Assembly: GCA_037974965.1 (NCBI GenBank)
Contig: JBBPFI010000003.1
Location: 1,550,001 to 1,614,000, forward strand
Reading direction: 5' to 3'
DNA from: Dacryopinax spathularia
Taxonomy: Eukaryota; Basidiomycota; Dacrymycetes; Dacrymycetales; Dacrymycetaceae
Length of the DNA: 64,000 nt
A program made the translations under genes and the position numbers. Below the pieces are notes generated by a model. The model searched no databases. It worked only from the letters and a program-made list of their open reading frames with translations, and was not told the DNA's origin. Shown here piece after piece: positions 46,601 through 55,423 of the stretch. Position 1 is the stretch's first letter. Each line of letters opens with the position of its first letter.

Positions 46601-46678
46601 ACCTCGAACTAATCGGCTTACTCGTTCGCGCGCGTCCATCTGACTATATTTACCCTCTGCAACGGTGTCCGCTGTCAT
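37614..46678 (-). CDS. Island zinc-module family protein, copy 3, split by a Ty3/Gypsy insertion
   Basis: Minus-strand multi-exon gene from 46678 to a stop at 37614-37616. N-terminal exons give ARERVSRLVRGTI and, around 46.3 kb, YEMLYFESPPSVGISML. The exon near 46.2 kb has the family signature (GDVTAYRYTTTRMRETMGRTW). The exon near 45.7 kb has AQLPSANEIERVDPV, the LPSA motif. The zinc module starts at about 45495 (CPECLF...TTCGGPI...CSGCKDKG). The last Cys of that exon lies on the far side of the retroelement (38102-45349), whose AAAGT target duplication flanks it. After the insertion come an acidic exon (VPDYEDSEHNAFSEQ) and a C-terminal helix (HRHIAILKREITAARNKEK). Internal exon borders are approximate. 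With 7.2 kb inserted into an exon, this copy is probably not expressed normally. Confidence 0.62.
38102..38817 (+). repeat. 5' LTR of the Ty3/Gypsy element
   Basis: 716 bp, TG...CA. Contains a TATA-like GGGTATAAATATAG near 38620 and, just before it, short tandem TTCTGACG-type units at about 38528-38575, plus repeated CACTGCCATG units near 38425-38462. Identical to 44634-45349. Confidence 0.95.
38896..40038 (+). CDS. Gag of the Ty3/Gypsy element
   Basis: 380 codons. Contains a Ty3-type capsid region (after a conserved DIFDGTRAKADTFLRQL) and a CCHC zinc knuckle, CYNCGQAGHIARECP, near the C-terminus. It overlaps the start of the pol frame by a few bases, an arrangement in which families of this clade use translational recoding or a fused product. 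Part of the fossil element 38102-45349. Confidence 0.92.
   Translation: MAYPTVPGIPMVMGDVGPQVSAVAASEAAPTVNNTTTTQEPRAKTVEEQLTDELKALQARIAQLEVMPRRNTPVAPPDIFDGTRAKADTFLRQLRINFFARPLDFPTANECIIFALSYMKGGIAGTWADRLVANTDDPDKPAALSFTTWNEFEKLFRLTFMDPDPEGSARFKMDQLKQGQKTADEYVSAFQELATRTQYNDTALMEKFERGLNSALVSKIYALPEMPTKLQAWYDYALRFDRQQRKLDARRPFSNNNTRYARQTTTSTTARSPTSATTTTPALHPGEPMDIDSNRRTGRKITCYNCGQAGHIARECPEPKKARIRATDTTATDTITTDTTPLNADGVRAILREEIGKLLSSNKALPAPPKATEESPKEDF
40035..43925 (+). CDS. Pol of the Ty3/Gypsy element with C-terminal chromodomain
   Basis: About 1296 codons. Domains in order: aspartic protease (LLDSGATGMF), reverse transcriptase (YLDDILIFSD), RNase H (YTDHQNLKYF), an integrase with HHCC-like zinc finger and DDE core (SDRGTQYVSAF), and a chromodomain (LVKWKGYPNSERTWEPE). 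The chromodomain places it with chromoviruses, which are known to target particular chromatin. Looks whole. Confidence 0.94.
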   Translation: MKRSTKRDTLPSTNRFAVLAELDVNDNNYAIMPSPKPATVSTQSIPIPETPLPPKIYIRSVSPLNSTELSLGLQALDSGECFTTTALLDSGATGMFIDSEYVKYRNLTTKRLPRAIPVYNIDGTLNEGGSIREEVDLIMKFRDHTERTTFQVTSLGRRTVIVGHTWLRLHNPEINWVTGEVKMSRCPPRCTARTTTAANTPSNKLTQIPVPLAVFAIDTTESEDQAQPAVEVLEPTDRILVAWLPPTGPTIQATETASTRLAAEEAKRHQQEESFEALVPPEYHHYRDVFSKDSFDELPQHRPWDHAIELKPGSEPKGSRVYPLSLDEQKELDEFLKENLASGRIRPSKSPMAAPVFFVKKKDGRLRLVQDYRKLNEMTIKNRYPIPLISDLVNQLRHAQWFTKLDIRWGYNNIRIKEGDEWKAAFRTNRGLFEPLVMFFGLTNSPSTFQTMMNDIFRDLIDAGRVVVYLDDILIFSDNLEDHRQTVLQVLELLRQHKLYLRPAKCEFHKETIEYLGLIIGRGTVAMDPVKVDGVLKWPTPTNLTEVQSFIGFCNFYRRFIKDFSTLARPLHDLTRKDTPFTWGSDQQTAFKHLKEAITSHPVLAFPNEDKPFRVEADSSDYATGAELSQLGEDGKWHPVAFMSKSLSETERNYDIHDKELLAIIRALEEWRHFLEGAKHQFEIYTDHQNLKYFQTAQKLTRRQARWSLFLSRFDFVLVHRAGKQSGKPDALSRRADHKRGENDNTNQILLRPHWFKIAAAQRGHTLITGAERDLLREIRNCKDQDEAVVKAIEEMKAAGTSRLIGSEWAEESGLILFRGKVYVPKNDALRTKIVRLHHDTPVAGHPGRWKTLELVSRNYWWPNISRFIGRYVTTCHACNRTKVYPQAPTGQLMPNRIPTRRWQCVTTDLITSLPPSNGHDAIFVAVDRLTKQAHFAPTQNEVSSLGIARLFRDNVWRHHGLPEEIISDRGTQYVSAFMRELNRLLDIKTSASSAYHPQTDGQTERINQEIEQYLRLFVNYRQDDWVDWLPLAEFAYNNRVQASTRMSPFMANTGQNPRMGTEPIRDSPIEGVNDFLTRMNKLQEECTAALKQASEDMARFYDLHHGQTPNYQPGDKVWLDSHNIKTTRPAKKLDDKWFGPFEILEKINNNAYRLKLPSSFLIHPVFHVSKLRRYQESDLPGRPQEKRPPPAVVQDGVPQWELERIDDSRLRRGKLEYLVKWKGYPNSERTWEPEAQLREDAPKAIRDFHTKHPSAPGRISALTFQRLPFQQLENYTTPSPKVLFSWTEGRAQQHQ
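43926..44633. other. Untranslated 3' part of the Ty3/Gypsy element
   Basis: About 700 bp between pol and the 3' LTR, ending in a polypurine tract at about 44621-44630. Open frames here show no recognised domain. Confidence 0.6.
44634..45349 (+). repeat. 3' LTR of the Ty3/Gypsy element
   Basis: 716 bp, identical by eye to the 5' LTR, followed directly by the AAAGT target duplication at 45350-45354. Confidence 0.95.
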
Positions 46679-46690
46679 CGCCTATACGCC

Positions 46691-47847
46691 ATGACCTTTC
46701 TGTTTTCAAAGCAAGCTGTCTATGCCAGAGAAACCGGTGATCCTCTGTCGGACGACGATCTCAAGGATTTAAATGCGCGTCTGGCAGCGAACCGGACTTC
46801 TCCGCTCATTGTCGATTGTGCTCTGCACTCTTATTATCCCAAGCATTGGGAATGGTGTCTTCGGACCTACGGTGAAGATATCAAAGTGCGTTCGTCATTA
46901 CCGTATCACATGTATATCTTTTGACGTCCACTGTGATAGTGGTTGTTGTATGAAGCGATAGACAACAAACGTGTCCTTCTTCACACCCTCCCTCCCACAC
47001 TTCTGGAGTTATGTGACAAGCGGGCTTTGAAGAGATGGAAAGACGGTAAGCGTGCTCACCTCACGCCGAAGAGAAGAAAAGTCACCTTGGAGGAAATACG
47101 AGTAGTACGTTATCTTTTACGCTTATCGGATTACTAGCTCGTTTGACGTTATCTTTGTAGTCGGTCCATGAATCCAAAGAATTGGCCGAAAACGTATGTT
47201 CCTTTTCCTATGCCATTGCGGAGCTTGGTAATTTGCACGAATGTCTAACTCTGTTTCTGCGTGTCCCACAGGTCCACAACAAGAAAGGTGCTGATCGTCG
47301 TGTTCGTCGCGGAACTGACGCCAACGTCGGCTCTTCCAAGGTAAGCGTGTCGTCGTTCGCTAAAATATCAAGCTGACTCATAGATAAACAGAACACCCGT
47401 CCTTTTATTCCCCAGTCTTCCATGCCGACCGAAATGGACGACGTATTCGTTGCTACCCCCTTTAAGCGGTACAATCTCTCGCGTAATGCCACTACCGTCC
47501 AAAATCTGACCGATCTCACTCGGAGCTCTGAGACATCCCTGGAGGATATCCATTGGAATGATCTTCACGGTTCGTCCCTTGTGCAATCCGTTCATCTCAT
47601 TAAACTCACTTACGCATTCAGTGGTGTCCCAATCGTTCAACGATGTGGCCTGTATGTTGCTACTCGATTCATCGTCCCGTTCTTATATCCTCTAGCTCGT
47701 ATCGTCAAAGATCTCGATTCCGCCATAGAAGGCCTATCTTACGCTGGTCGCACCAATGCGTCTTATCCGGAGAATGTCAAGCGTGCTATTAACACAGTCG
47801 TTGTCGATCTGTCTGATATAGTGTATTCCATGTCCGAATGTCTATAG
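46691..47847 (+). CDS. Island partner-family protein, copy 1
   Basis: Five exons: 46691-46885, 46940-47101, 47161-47193, 47272-47340, 47392-47847; 304 aa. N-terminal domain: DPLSDDDLKDLNARL, then LHSYYPKHWEWCL. The next exon has LLHTLPPTLLELCDKRALKRW followed by a basic patch (LTPKRRK). Small basic exons (KKGADRRVRRG) lead to a helical C-terminal half ending SYPENVKRAINTVV. It is paralogous to 50219-51564, where the same segments read DPLDEDERYDLEDRL, HASYPVHWAWM and LSAPLLALFDDDAIRAW. The start codon is only 12 bp from the divergent zinc-module gene start at 46678, so they must share regulatory sequence. Function unknown. Confidence 0.72.
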
Positions 47848-48080
47848 ATGTCTTCGTTTGCGTAACATATGGTTAATATGGCTGGCAATCGCTCCCGTCT
47901 TATTTCACTGTGTTAGCGACGAATACGTTGTTAAACGAAATTGGTTGATATAACTGTATTTCACGATGACGTTTGACATTCAATATGCACATCGGGTAAA
48001 ACGATAGTTACGACATTTTCGCAGACGGACCAATCGTATCAGCATCGAACTCTTCTACCTCTTTCGTCTCATATCCGTAG
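47848..48080. other. Convergent spacer
   Basis: Between two 3' ends of island genes. Holds CGACGAATA at about 47917, otherwise nothing recognised. Confidence 0.35.
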
Positions 48081-50026
48081 TCATGTCTTACTCGAGAGTT
48101 CCGCGCGTGCAACCTGTTCGATCATCCAGAATCGAAATTCGGCTCCTGTCCAGTCTATACCAGGATATGCGTGCGTCAAATCATCCATCTCCCCGGACGT
48201 GATGCTTGCCAACGCCGATACCGATGACATACAATCGTCTACGCAAGAATATCAACATGCCTGATAAAAATTCGTACAATCAATCGCACTTACGGTACCG
48301 AATATCAACCCCATGCGTCGAGATGTCCGGTGAATCCGACAGTTCCTGAGGCGCGTCAGACTTCACGTTAGTAGTTGTGTGCCGCGTTGTATCGTGTCAC
48401 GCTCACCTGATACTGCGTGCTTTTCACGCTCGTGTCGGTATCCGACGGCGCTTCAGACCCGATCTTGCGTCGTTTGGCGCGGCCCTCGTCGTCCGACTTC
48501 TCGCCTTGCCGACGCTTTCTCTTCGCAGATGCGGTCATCTCAGGATCGCCACCTCGGGCTTTCTTCATATTCGCATACTCCGTTTGGAATACTGTATGAT
48601 ATGCGTCAGCGTACCGAATCACTTCAGCAGATAACATCCTTCACAAAGTTTTAGGTTACATTCCGGTTTACCACCGCGGCAGAGCCAACAGCTGAACCAC
48701 ACCTTAGCCGTATCCCGAATCGGTCCACCGCACAGCGCGCGTTCGCGACGGGGTATTCTCTTCTTCTTCTGTCTGTTCCATGTTGCCATGCATTTTTCGC
48801 ACTGGTCATAGGTCGTTAATCATTTTCCTCGGAAATGCATGGTCTTACCCATCCTTCAAACGTATCGGGTTCGCTTCCCTCGTCCGACACGGGTAGATCC
48901 TCGTTTTGACCTATCAATACTCCAAACTTAATAACATATACGACGCTTACGAGATCTGGTGCCTCTATCTTGTCGGCAGATGGTAGAGTCTTTGCCGCTG
49001 CCTCCTTGATCATCTTGGATAGAAACACGCCAGGTGTGACCCACAGCTTGTGTGTACCCCCCTCTGGTAACGCGTAACCTTCCACCATTTGTGCGGACTT
49101 CGCTCCGATTTTTGAGTGCTTGTCGTCCGGCGTCTTTGTATTGGGTATTCTCCATTGCGGCACGGCGGTTTTGTTGTATTTCTTTCTCACGTCCTTTGTC
49201 GACTTGTCGACCGACTTCCCTTTAGAAAGTGAGACAGGTTCCTCGTTCCTGGTGGGCCTGCGTGCTATTCCTCATTGAGCATACTTCGAGTATCGTTAAC
49301 GGGTGACGAATACCTGATCCAGATCGACCAGTGGGCGTGGATATCGACGGCTTCCTCGACGTATTTGCGTTTTGGGATTGCTGTTTCGCCTGCCGCATTG
49401 GCTGGATTCTTGTCGGGCTGGAGGGTGAAGCCAGCACGTCGTCATTGGTAGCACTGTCTAGGTCTAGTTGGACGTCGTTCGGTGTCTACGTCATGTTAAT
49501 ATCATCTGTGTCGATTCGCTGAGCGTTGACGAACCTTTGAGATATCCTCTCCCTCCGTCCCTTCTCCTGAAACGGATTCCTTATCCTTGATCTAGCTCAT
49601 CATGTCATCCTATTATCCGTAACGAATATGGCCTTATATATGACATACTGCTGATAACGCCATTTCGAGAGCACGATCGCTGTACTGCTTCTGCAAGCGG
49701 CTATTCCATTCTTTTCCCATAAAGGAGCGGATGGTATCGGTTGTCTGCCGATACTGCATGACATTGGCGGACACTACGTCGTTTATGGTACGCTGGGTTC
49801 TGTTAGTAAATACTGTGGCGCCGAAATGCGGCAAACTCACCCTAATCTCGTCGCCGTCGGCTTGTACGAGGCGCTCCCATACCTCGCCATTCTCCGACGC
49901 CGTGATATATCCACGATAGCGGCGAATTGTGTCGTTCTCCAAAGGCACAGGGCGTCTTGGAGACGCTTGCGTGGATCTTCTGTTAGACATCGTTTGCTGT
50001 TTAGATGTGTTCGAAATTGGCTCCAC
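48081..50026 (-). CDS. Island zinc-module family protein, copy 4
   Basis: Multi-exon gene; start at 50026 or, more conservatively, at the in-frame ATG at 49990. N-terminal domain: INDVVSANVMQYRQTTD, then RSFMGKEWNSRL (the M-G-x-x-W signature). A Ser/Thr/Arg-rich linker follows (RIQPMRQAKQQSQNANTS), then the middle domain: GGTHKLWVTPG, MIKEAAAKTLPSADKIEAPD (LPSA motif). After an acidic exon the zinc module runs from 48801 to about 48650: CEKCMATWNRQKKK, ALCGGPIRD, CWLCRGGKPEC. Then a strongly basic patch (KRKRRQGEKS, RAKRRK) suggests nuclear targeting, and the C-terminal exon contains HAYPGIDWTGAEFRFWM. It is divergent from the partner gene at 50219. Function unknown; a nuclear zinc-binding protein is inferred. 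Confidence 0.7.
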
Positions 50027-50218
50027 ACAGACTCGAGAAAATCCTCTCGGAGCCTCTCAGCGGACGGAAGCAATCTACGGTATCAAGCGGATGCAAACAC
50101 GGATGTACTTCGCATTCATGTTTGTTGGGCTCGACTTCGTCCTGCTCCCTTACTGCTTTCCACCGTCTCATCTATCAACGAGAGCCCGATTCACTGTCTC
50201 AACGGTGTCGCCCCTGTC

Positions 50219-51564
50219 ATGGACTTTCCCAATCAGATCAAATATCCGTCTTTCGTTATGGACCCCAATAAGGATCCTTTGGATGAGGACGAACGCTATG
50301 ACCTCGAGGACAGACTTGATGAGATAACGGATAATACGATCGCTATGTGGAACGTGCACGCCTCTTATCCCGTGCATTGGGCGTGGATGGTGAAACACAA
50401 GGGTACTGCTATCAAGGTGCGCAGTTTCTTGCTATTGCTAGTTCGAATATTTATGCAATGCAGCATTCTTTGTCCAAGGTTCTCAATCAGCAGCCGTGGC
50501 TTATTCGCGATCTATCGGCGCCTCTGTTGGCCCTGTTTGACGACGACGCGATACGGGCATGGCATAATGAACAAGAAGTGCTGTTCACTCCCGCTACTTT
50601 AGAAGTGGATGTAGGAACCTTTCACTTCGTGCGTATGTGTCAATCGATGTCTATCGCTTTACTGATGTATCGCCAGTCTTTCAACCAATCGAAGATCATG
50701 GAAGAGTTCAATATGTACGGGGGGGTACGTGATGCGGTACAATCTTAGTCGCATTTGCGCGCTGACCGTGAACCCAGAAAGAGTACGACGGCTATCGACC
50801 CACGGATAGGCATGTTCTCGCTACTTTGGACGTTCGTTTGGGCCCCAAACCGGATCCATCTGTACGCGCTTTTTCAACGTGTGCAACTTGGTATAATTTT
50901 ACGTGTCCGCAGGTAAACAAGTCTGTTGCGGATGCTACCTCGAAGGCTTCCGTGGCGAATACCAAAGAACCCGTTGATCCGAGCCTGGCGCATTCCATCA
51001 ACAACGTCGAGAATAACATCGATGCTCGCGCTGCTCAGATAGAGTCTCTCCTGTGGAGCGCTTCAGATGATATTGAGACCAAGCTGGATCCTAACGAACT
51101 CAACACTATCTTAGACGATTATTTTGGGATCGACGACGCTTTGCGCACAGGTAGGAATGGCGCGGCGCCTGGTGTGTCGCGCGAACGAGCAATATCCATA
51201 TCTTCCAGTGATGATGACCGGCATCCTCCGTCCGCAAGCAACGTTAATACGGACCTTTCCGCTCGTTCGTGCTCGTATATATTTCCTGAAAAAACGATGG
51301 CTGATCTTCGTCGTTATAGACAAATTTACCCTTTCCGAGATTACCAGTAAGTTATACTTGCTCGCAGCTTGCGGACTGTCGCATTCATTCGTCCTCTTAG
51401 GTGGTGTCACCTCCACGCTGGACTGGCAGTTCAAACATCTCTTCAACGATGTTTCCTCATTGTGCGCGTCTTTGCCTCCCACGGACGTCGAAAAACTTCG
51501 CATCTCGGTCAAGCTTTTATCCGGTCACTTCGAAAACTGGATGTCTCAGAATACGAACATCTAA
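50219..51564 (+). CDS. Island partner-family protein, copy 2
   Basis: Seven exons: 50219-50416, 50464-50610, 50677-50724, 50778-50861, 50913-51264, 51320-51346, 51401-51564; 339 aa, frame checked. N-terminal DPLDEDERYDLEDRL and HASYPVHWAWM align with the 46691 gene, as does LSAPLLALFDDDAIRAW. A middle region with HSINNVENNIDARAAQIESL and IETKLDPNELNTILDDYFG is probably helical, followed by an acidic Ser-rich linker (ISISSSDDD). The C-terminus is helical (LRISVKLLSGHFENW). Divergent from the zinc-module gene at 50026, so both partner copies are head to head with a zinc-module gene. Function unknown. Confidence 0.72.
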
Positions 51565-51889
51565 CTGCTACACAAGTGATTTCTCCTTAACATTTCTTCT
51601 GTTTCTGTCGAGTCACCTTTCTCTGTTCCGTTGTATTCCCGGTGTTGTTGGTCGTCCTCAAAGTTTACTGCGTACTTGTCCTCCGGCAGTATAGGCATAC
51701 ATTCGTCGGTGGCGACCTGTCCATCCTTACATAATGAACCGCCGTACACTTTTACGCTTTAACAACGGTTCGGTCCGATGTACACGTGTCCACTGCGGTC
51801 GTTTGAACCGCCCTTGCTGACGTAAACGCTGTCTCATAAACGACTGAGGACGAGACTGACATGCTTTATACGACCATCTACTGCTGATA
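51565..51889. other. Convergent spacer
   Basis: Between the 3' ends of 50219-51564 and 51890-52915. Nothing recognised apart from one ATTCGTCG (reverse of CGACGAAT) near 51703. Confidence 0.35.
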
Positions 51890-52915
51890 TCATCCCTTCA
51901 CCCGCTCCATCGCCTCTTGCGCAACGCGTGGCAGCCGCAAGAAAAGTTGACCGAGTGTCGATAAGAAGGTCTTGCGCATTCCTGCAGGACAGGTTGTGGT
52001 TTCGGGCATATTGTACGTTCCGCGTTCTCTTGCACTTCTTGTCGTGGCCTCCCCGTCTTCCATCCCTCCCGTCGTTCCTTCGGCCATCCATCTCTCGTTA
52101 ACCTTCTTTGCAGCCCAGTTTTCGATCCGTTCCATTCTAGACTCGTCTAGGCGGATGTTCGGCGGCGTATATGACGGAACGTTCGGTTCTTCTCGTCGCA
52201 GGTGTGGTAAATACACTGGGGGCAGTTCATCTTCAACAGATCCATCTTCACTTGCCCCGGTTGATTGAATGGTACATTCCAATGCCGCCGTTGCTGGTTG
52301 CTCATCGATGTGTGCACTGGTGGAATGAAGATGTGTGTCTAAGCCGTCGGGTTCGCTCAGACGTATCTTCAAATCGCAAGGGAGCTTCGGAGAAGACGGA
52401 AATCCAGCCGTCGTATCCTTTTCAAGCAGAGACGGTTCGCCAGAAAGCGAGGAGGTGTCCGCATCCGACAACCCGCAATCTCCTTCAGCGTGGTCAGATC
52501 CATTTGTATCTTCTGTTGACCGATATGGATCGTTGAGGGCGACAACGGGAGATTGTATTTTCGATGTTGCGTTTGACACGGAAATGTGTGTTGCCTCGAT
52601 CGACGTGCTGACGATCGCCGGATTGCGGTGGATGTCGCTGTCGTTTCCAATGTCGCTCGAAACGCAATCGACGCCCGGAGGGTCCGCAGATGGTACTTTA
52701 CCCGGAACCGGGCGACGCATACATGATATACAATGCGGGTCGTCGATGTTCAAAATGTGAGAATCTCTCCCTGTTTCAGGCTCAGTGGCTGGTGTACCGC
52801 ATGAAAAACATGTCCATATACCCCTATCTCTGTCTTGGTCAGACCTCTTGTAGACCTGACAAGAAGACATAATGTTCTGGTTATCGCTTCGAAATCTATA
52901 CCTCACACGCGGCAT
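51890..52915 (-). CDS. Island protein with a CxxC-x25-CxxC zinc finger, acidic linker (5' end uncertain)
   Basis: The visible frame gives up to 341 aa; further 5' exons may lie up to about 53.5 kb, where frames such as VLLSYLRAW occur before a GTGAGC donor. Near the start, WTCFSCGTPATEP and DPHCISCMRRP form a C-x2-C...C-x2-C pair, similar in outline to a RanBP2-type or zinc-ribbon finger. The long middle is acidic and Ser/Thr-rich, probably disordered. The C-terminus is helical and basic (MERIENWAAKKVNERW, LSTLGQLFLRLPRVAQEAM). It lacks the CGGP cysteine of the zinc-module family, so I treat it as separate. Divergent from 53598-54830. Function unknown. Confidence 0.55.
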   Translation of the reverse strand: MPRVRYRFRSDNQNIMSSCQVYKRSDQDRDRGIWTCFSCGTPATEPETGRDSHILNIDDPHCISCMRRPVPGKVPSADPPGVDCVSSDIGNDSDIHRNPAIVSTSIEATHISVSNATSKIQSPVVALNDPYRSTEDTNGSDHAEGDCGLSDADTSSLSGEPSLLEKDTTAGFPSSPKLPCDLKIRLSEPDGLDTHLHSTSAHIDEQPATAALECTIQSTGASEDGSVEDELPPVYLPHLRREEPNVPSYTPPNIRLDESRMERIENWAAKKVNERWMAEGTTGGMEDGEATTRSARERGTYNMPETTTCPAGMRKTFLSTLGQLFLRLPRVAQEAMERVKG

Positions 52916-53597
52916 ATGAGCTTAACTCCATCAAACACGAAGAAGCAGATACGAATGCTCACCCAAGCTCGCAGGTATGAAAGGAGGACTTCTGTAGGGT
53001 CGCTCAGTCGAGGCAACAGTTGACTGTTTATCGAAGACCTGTAGGTCGCGTCTGACACTGGCACACGCAAGCCATGTGCCACGTGGTGGACCGAAACGGC
53101 ATCTGAAATACGTGCGGTCACGCTACACGGCATCATCCGTCCGTTTACGGAAAGACCCCGATCTGCCCGATATTGATTCAATGATTTTGCGGTACAGTCT
53201 CGTCATCGTCCAATTTCGATACTCCCGAGCACGAAGTACCACATTCGATGTGTGCGGAGCTCGAAACAACAACTGCAAACCCATGCCAGAACCGATATGA
53301 AAGCAGGAGTCAAGGATTATGCTCTCCTTCCTTCTATGATACGACGCCTTAACACGTATAATGTAACAAAACAAACTGCTGGGGTGAGTGAACACCAATA
53401 TCGTCAACTTTGGTCCCCGCATACAACAATAGATCCATTGGAGAAGCAGACTCCCTCGTTCCTTACCGCGTGGCGGACGCACCCCCGCGGGCACGCATCC
53501 GCTCTCCCGGTCCGGAATCAAAAATACCGCGGACGCCCTCACTTTCTCTGCTTGCTCAAAGTCGTTCGTCGTATCCTTTCACAACTCCACTGGCACC
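52916..53597. other. Divergent spacer, possibly with upstream exons of the 51890 gene
   Basis: Contains minus-strand open stretches compatible with additional 5' exons, but no splice model could be fixed. Also the promoter region of the plus gene at 53598. Confidence 0.35.
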
Positions 53598-54830
53598 ATG
53601 TCGACCGCGGATAACGACTCTATACTATCGCCTGCTCCTACGACATCGGATCAAGATGGACTGTCGGTAAAACCGTGGTCCGACGTCAACGAATTCCTTG
53701 CCGACGTCAAAGACGCCGAAGATACATGGGAAGACGTGCTCGACTCGACAGCGGATTCGAATACGAAGCCGACAACGTCCTCCAAGCCTCCTTCTTCTAA
53801 AAAGGGCAAGCGTCCATCCTCCGACAAGTATCGGCTCGACGTGATCGGAGAAAACGTCGACATAGGCAACGCAACAGGTCAAATAGCGCCCGAACATATT
53901 CTCGCGTTATTGCAGAGATTCCGCCAGCTGGAAGAAGACGCGAAAAAGGAGTTAAAACGAGATCTTACAGAGGCTGAAGTGACGAATATCATGTTGCAAT
54001 CGGCGGGTATTAAGGTGAGTAACCGTCTGTCCGTCCTTTGCCTCATCGTTCGGTGAGATGCGGGCGGGCGGCGGTAATGCATTCGCGTCGGATTCAACTA
54101 ATTTGCTGTTCGTAGAACATGCCGGGGGAACGCCGTCGCGCTATGCCAGCGCCTCAGGATATCGCAGATGCAATGAAGCGAGTTATCGGGAGCGATGCCA
54201 ACGACAGCGAAGAAGCTATTCATGCGGCTACATCGATCGACGAGCAGGATCTAACGCTCGATGATCTTCAACTGTTCCGTCGTCCTTTCATCGATCTCGC
54301 CAAAGCAACGCCCGCTGAGCTGAAAGCGGAGGAGTCCCGTATCGAAGAATTGGGTAAAGTGTACGGGTTTACGGAGCAGCAATTGAAAATCGCCGAGGCC
54401 GACAGGGAAGCCAGCCATGGACTCGCCATCATTCGTGCCGCCGATATCGAGCGTGGCTTCCAACGAGGTAGGGCCGAGGGAAGACGTATCGCGCTCGAAC
54501 GTAGGCGTAACCAAGACATCAAGGCTCGCCTTAACCATGTCAAACATCGTGCCGTTTTTCGATTCGACCGCTTTAAAAGGTGCACCCGATCCAACGTGAA
54601 GAAGGCATGGGACGCCATCAAACGTTTCATCGCCAAATACGGACCTTTGTTGTTCAAGGTGTTTGTCGCCATCGGTATCGCACTCTCAGTTCTTACATTC
54701 CCGTACTTCCTGATTAAATATAGGTCTGTACGTTGCGAGCAAAACCGGTATCTTGACCAAGGCGGACAATATCGTCGCGGGGCTGAACGGCCTCGGAGAA
54801 GCGGTGGAGTCAGAGAACTCGATCCTTTAG
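53598..54830 (+). CDS. Unknown island coiled-coil protein
   Basis: Three exons: 53598-54014, 54116-54674, 54724-54830; 360 aa, frame checked. The N-terminus is acidic (WSDVNEFLADVKDAEDTWED) with a Ser/Pro/Lys linker. Long helices follow: ILALLQRFRQLEEDAKKEL, then AELKAEESRIEELGKVYGFT, then an Arg-rich stretch (RGRAEGRRIALERRRNQD). The C-terminus is KVFVAIG followed by LYVASKTGILTKADNIV. A read-through of the second intron would create a false membrane helix; removing the intron (54675-54723) leaves none. The terminal GLYVA matches GLYVA in the 46691 gene, so it may be a distant member of the partner family, but that is weak. Divergent from 51890-52915. Confidence 0.65.
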
Positions 54831-55423
54831 TTTCGTTGATATGCAGACGTGCCATGTTTGCCATGTCCTATATTCTGACTTTCCTCTTTTACTGTCGTCG
54901 AATGATGAGGTTTTCCGGGTTATAGATAAAGGTTTTTGTTGCTCTTTGGCGCTTACAATGGAATCATAGTCATACGTCTAAGATACTGTCCCTTCTGCGT
55001 GAACCAACCTCGCAGAATAGCACAATACGTATAAGCCATCATTCTGTTATCAACAAACAGTTGCGAGTTCATTTAATTCACCCATATTCCCCGATGCACT
55101 CCCAGTTTGACACTCGCCCACATAATGTATTTAGCATCGACGAATATCTCTGTCGCCATACCTGCAACAGTCTTGCTCGCTTATTGACCAGAACTGCCAC
55201 TCTGACGCACACTTCCCCTCTCGCTTATTGGGCAGAGAGTGTCCCAGTCTTATCCGGCTAAAGTTAAGTGCTACGTCCTTTTTGTGCCAACGAATGTCTG
55301 TATTGCCGAACCTATACGACCACGTAACATACCCAGTAAGATAATCGTTGACGCATGTACTATCATAACACGGACCACAGGGAGGGAAATAAAAACATTA
55401 TACGATGATGCCATCAGCAATTC
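54831..55423. other. Convergent spacer
   Basis: About 590 bp between two island 3' ends. CGACGAATATC occurs at about 55138. No gene supported. Confidence 0.4.

Noticed and set aside
54660-54725. A transmembrane helix near the end of the 53598 gene
   Set aside because: The hydrophobic stretch arises only if the 49-bp intron 54675-54723 is read through. With the intron removed the frame continues into LYVASKTGILTKADNIV and no membrane segment remains.
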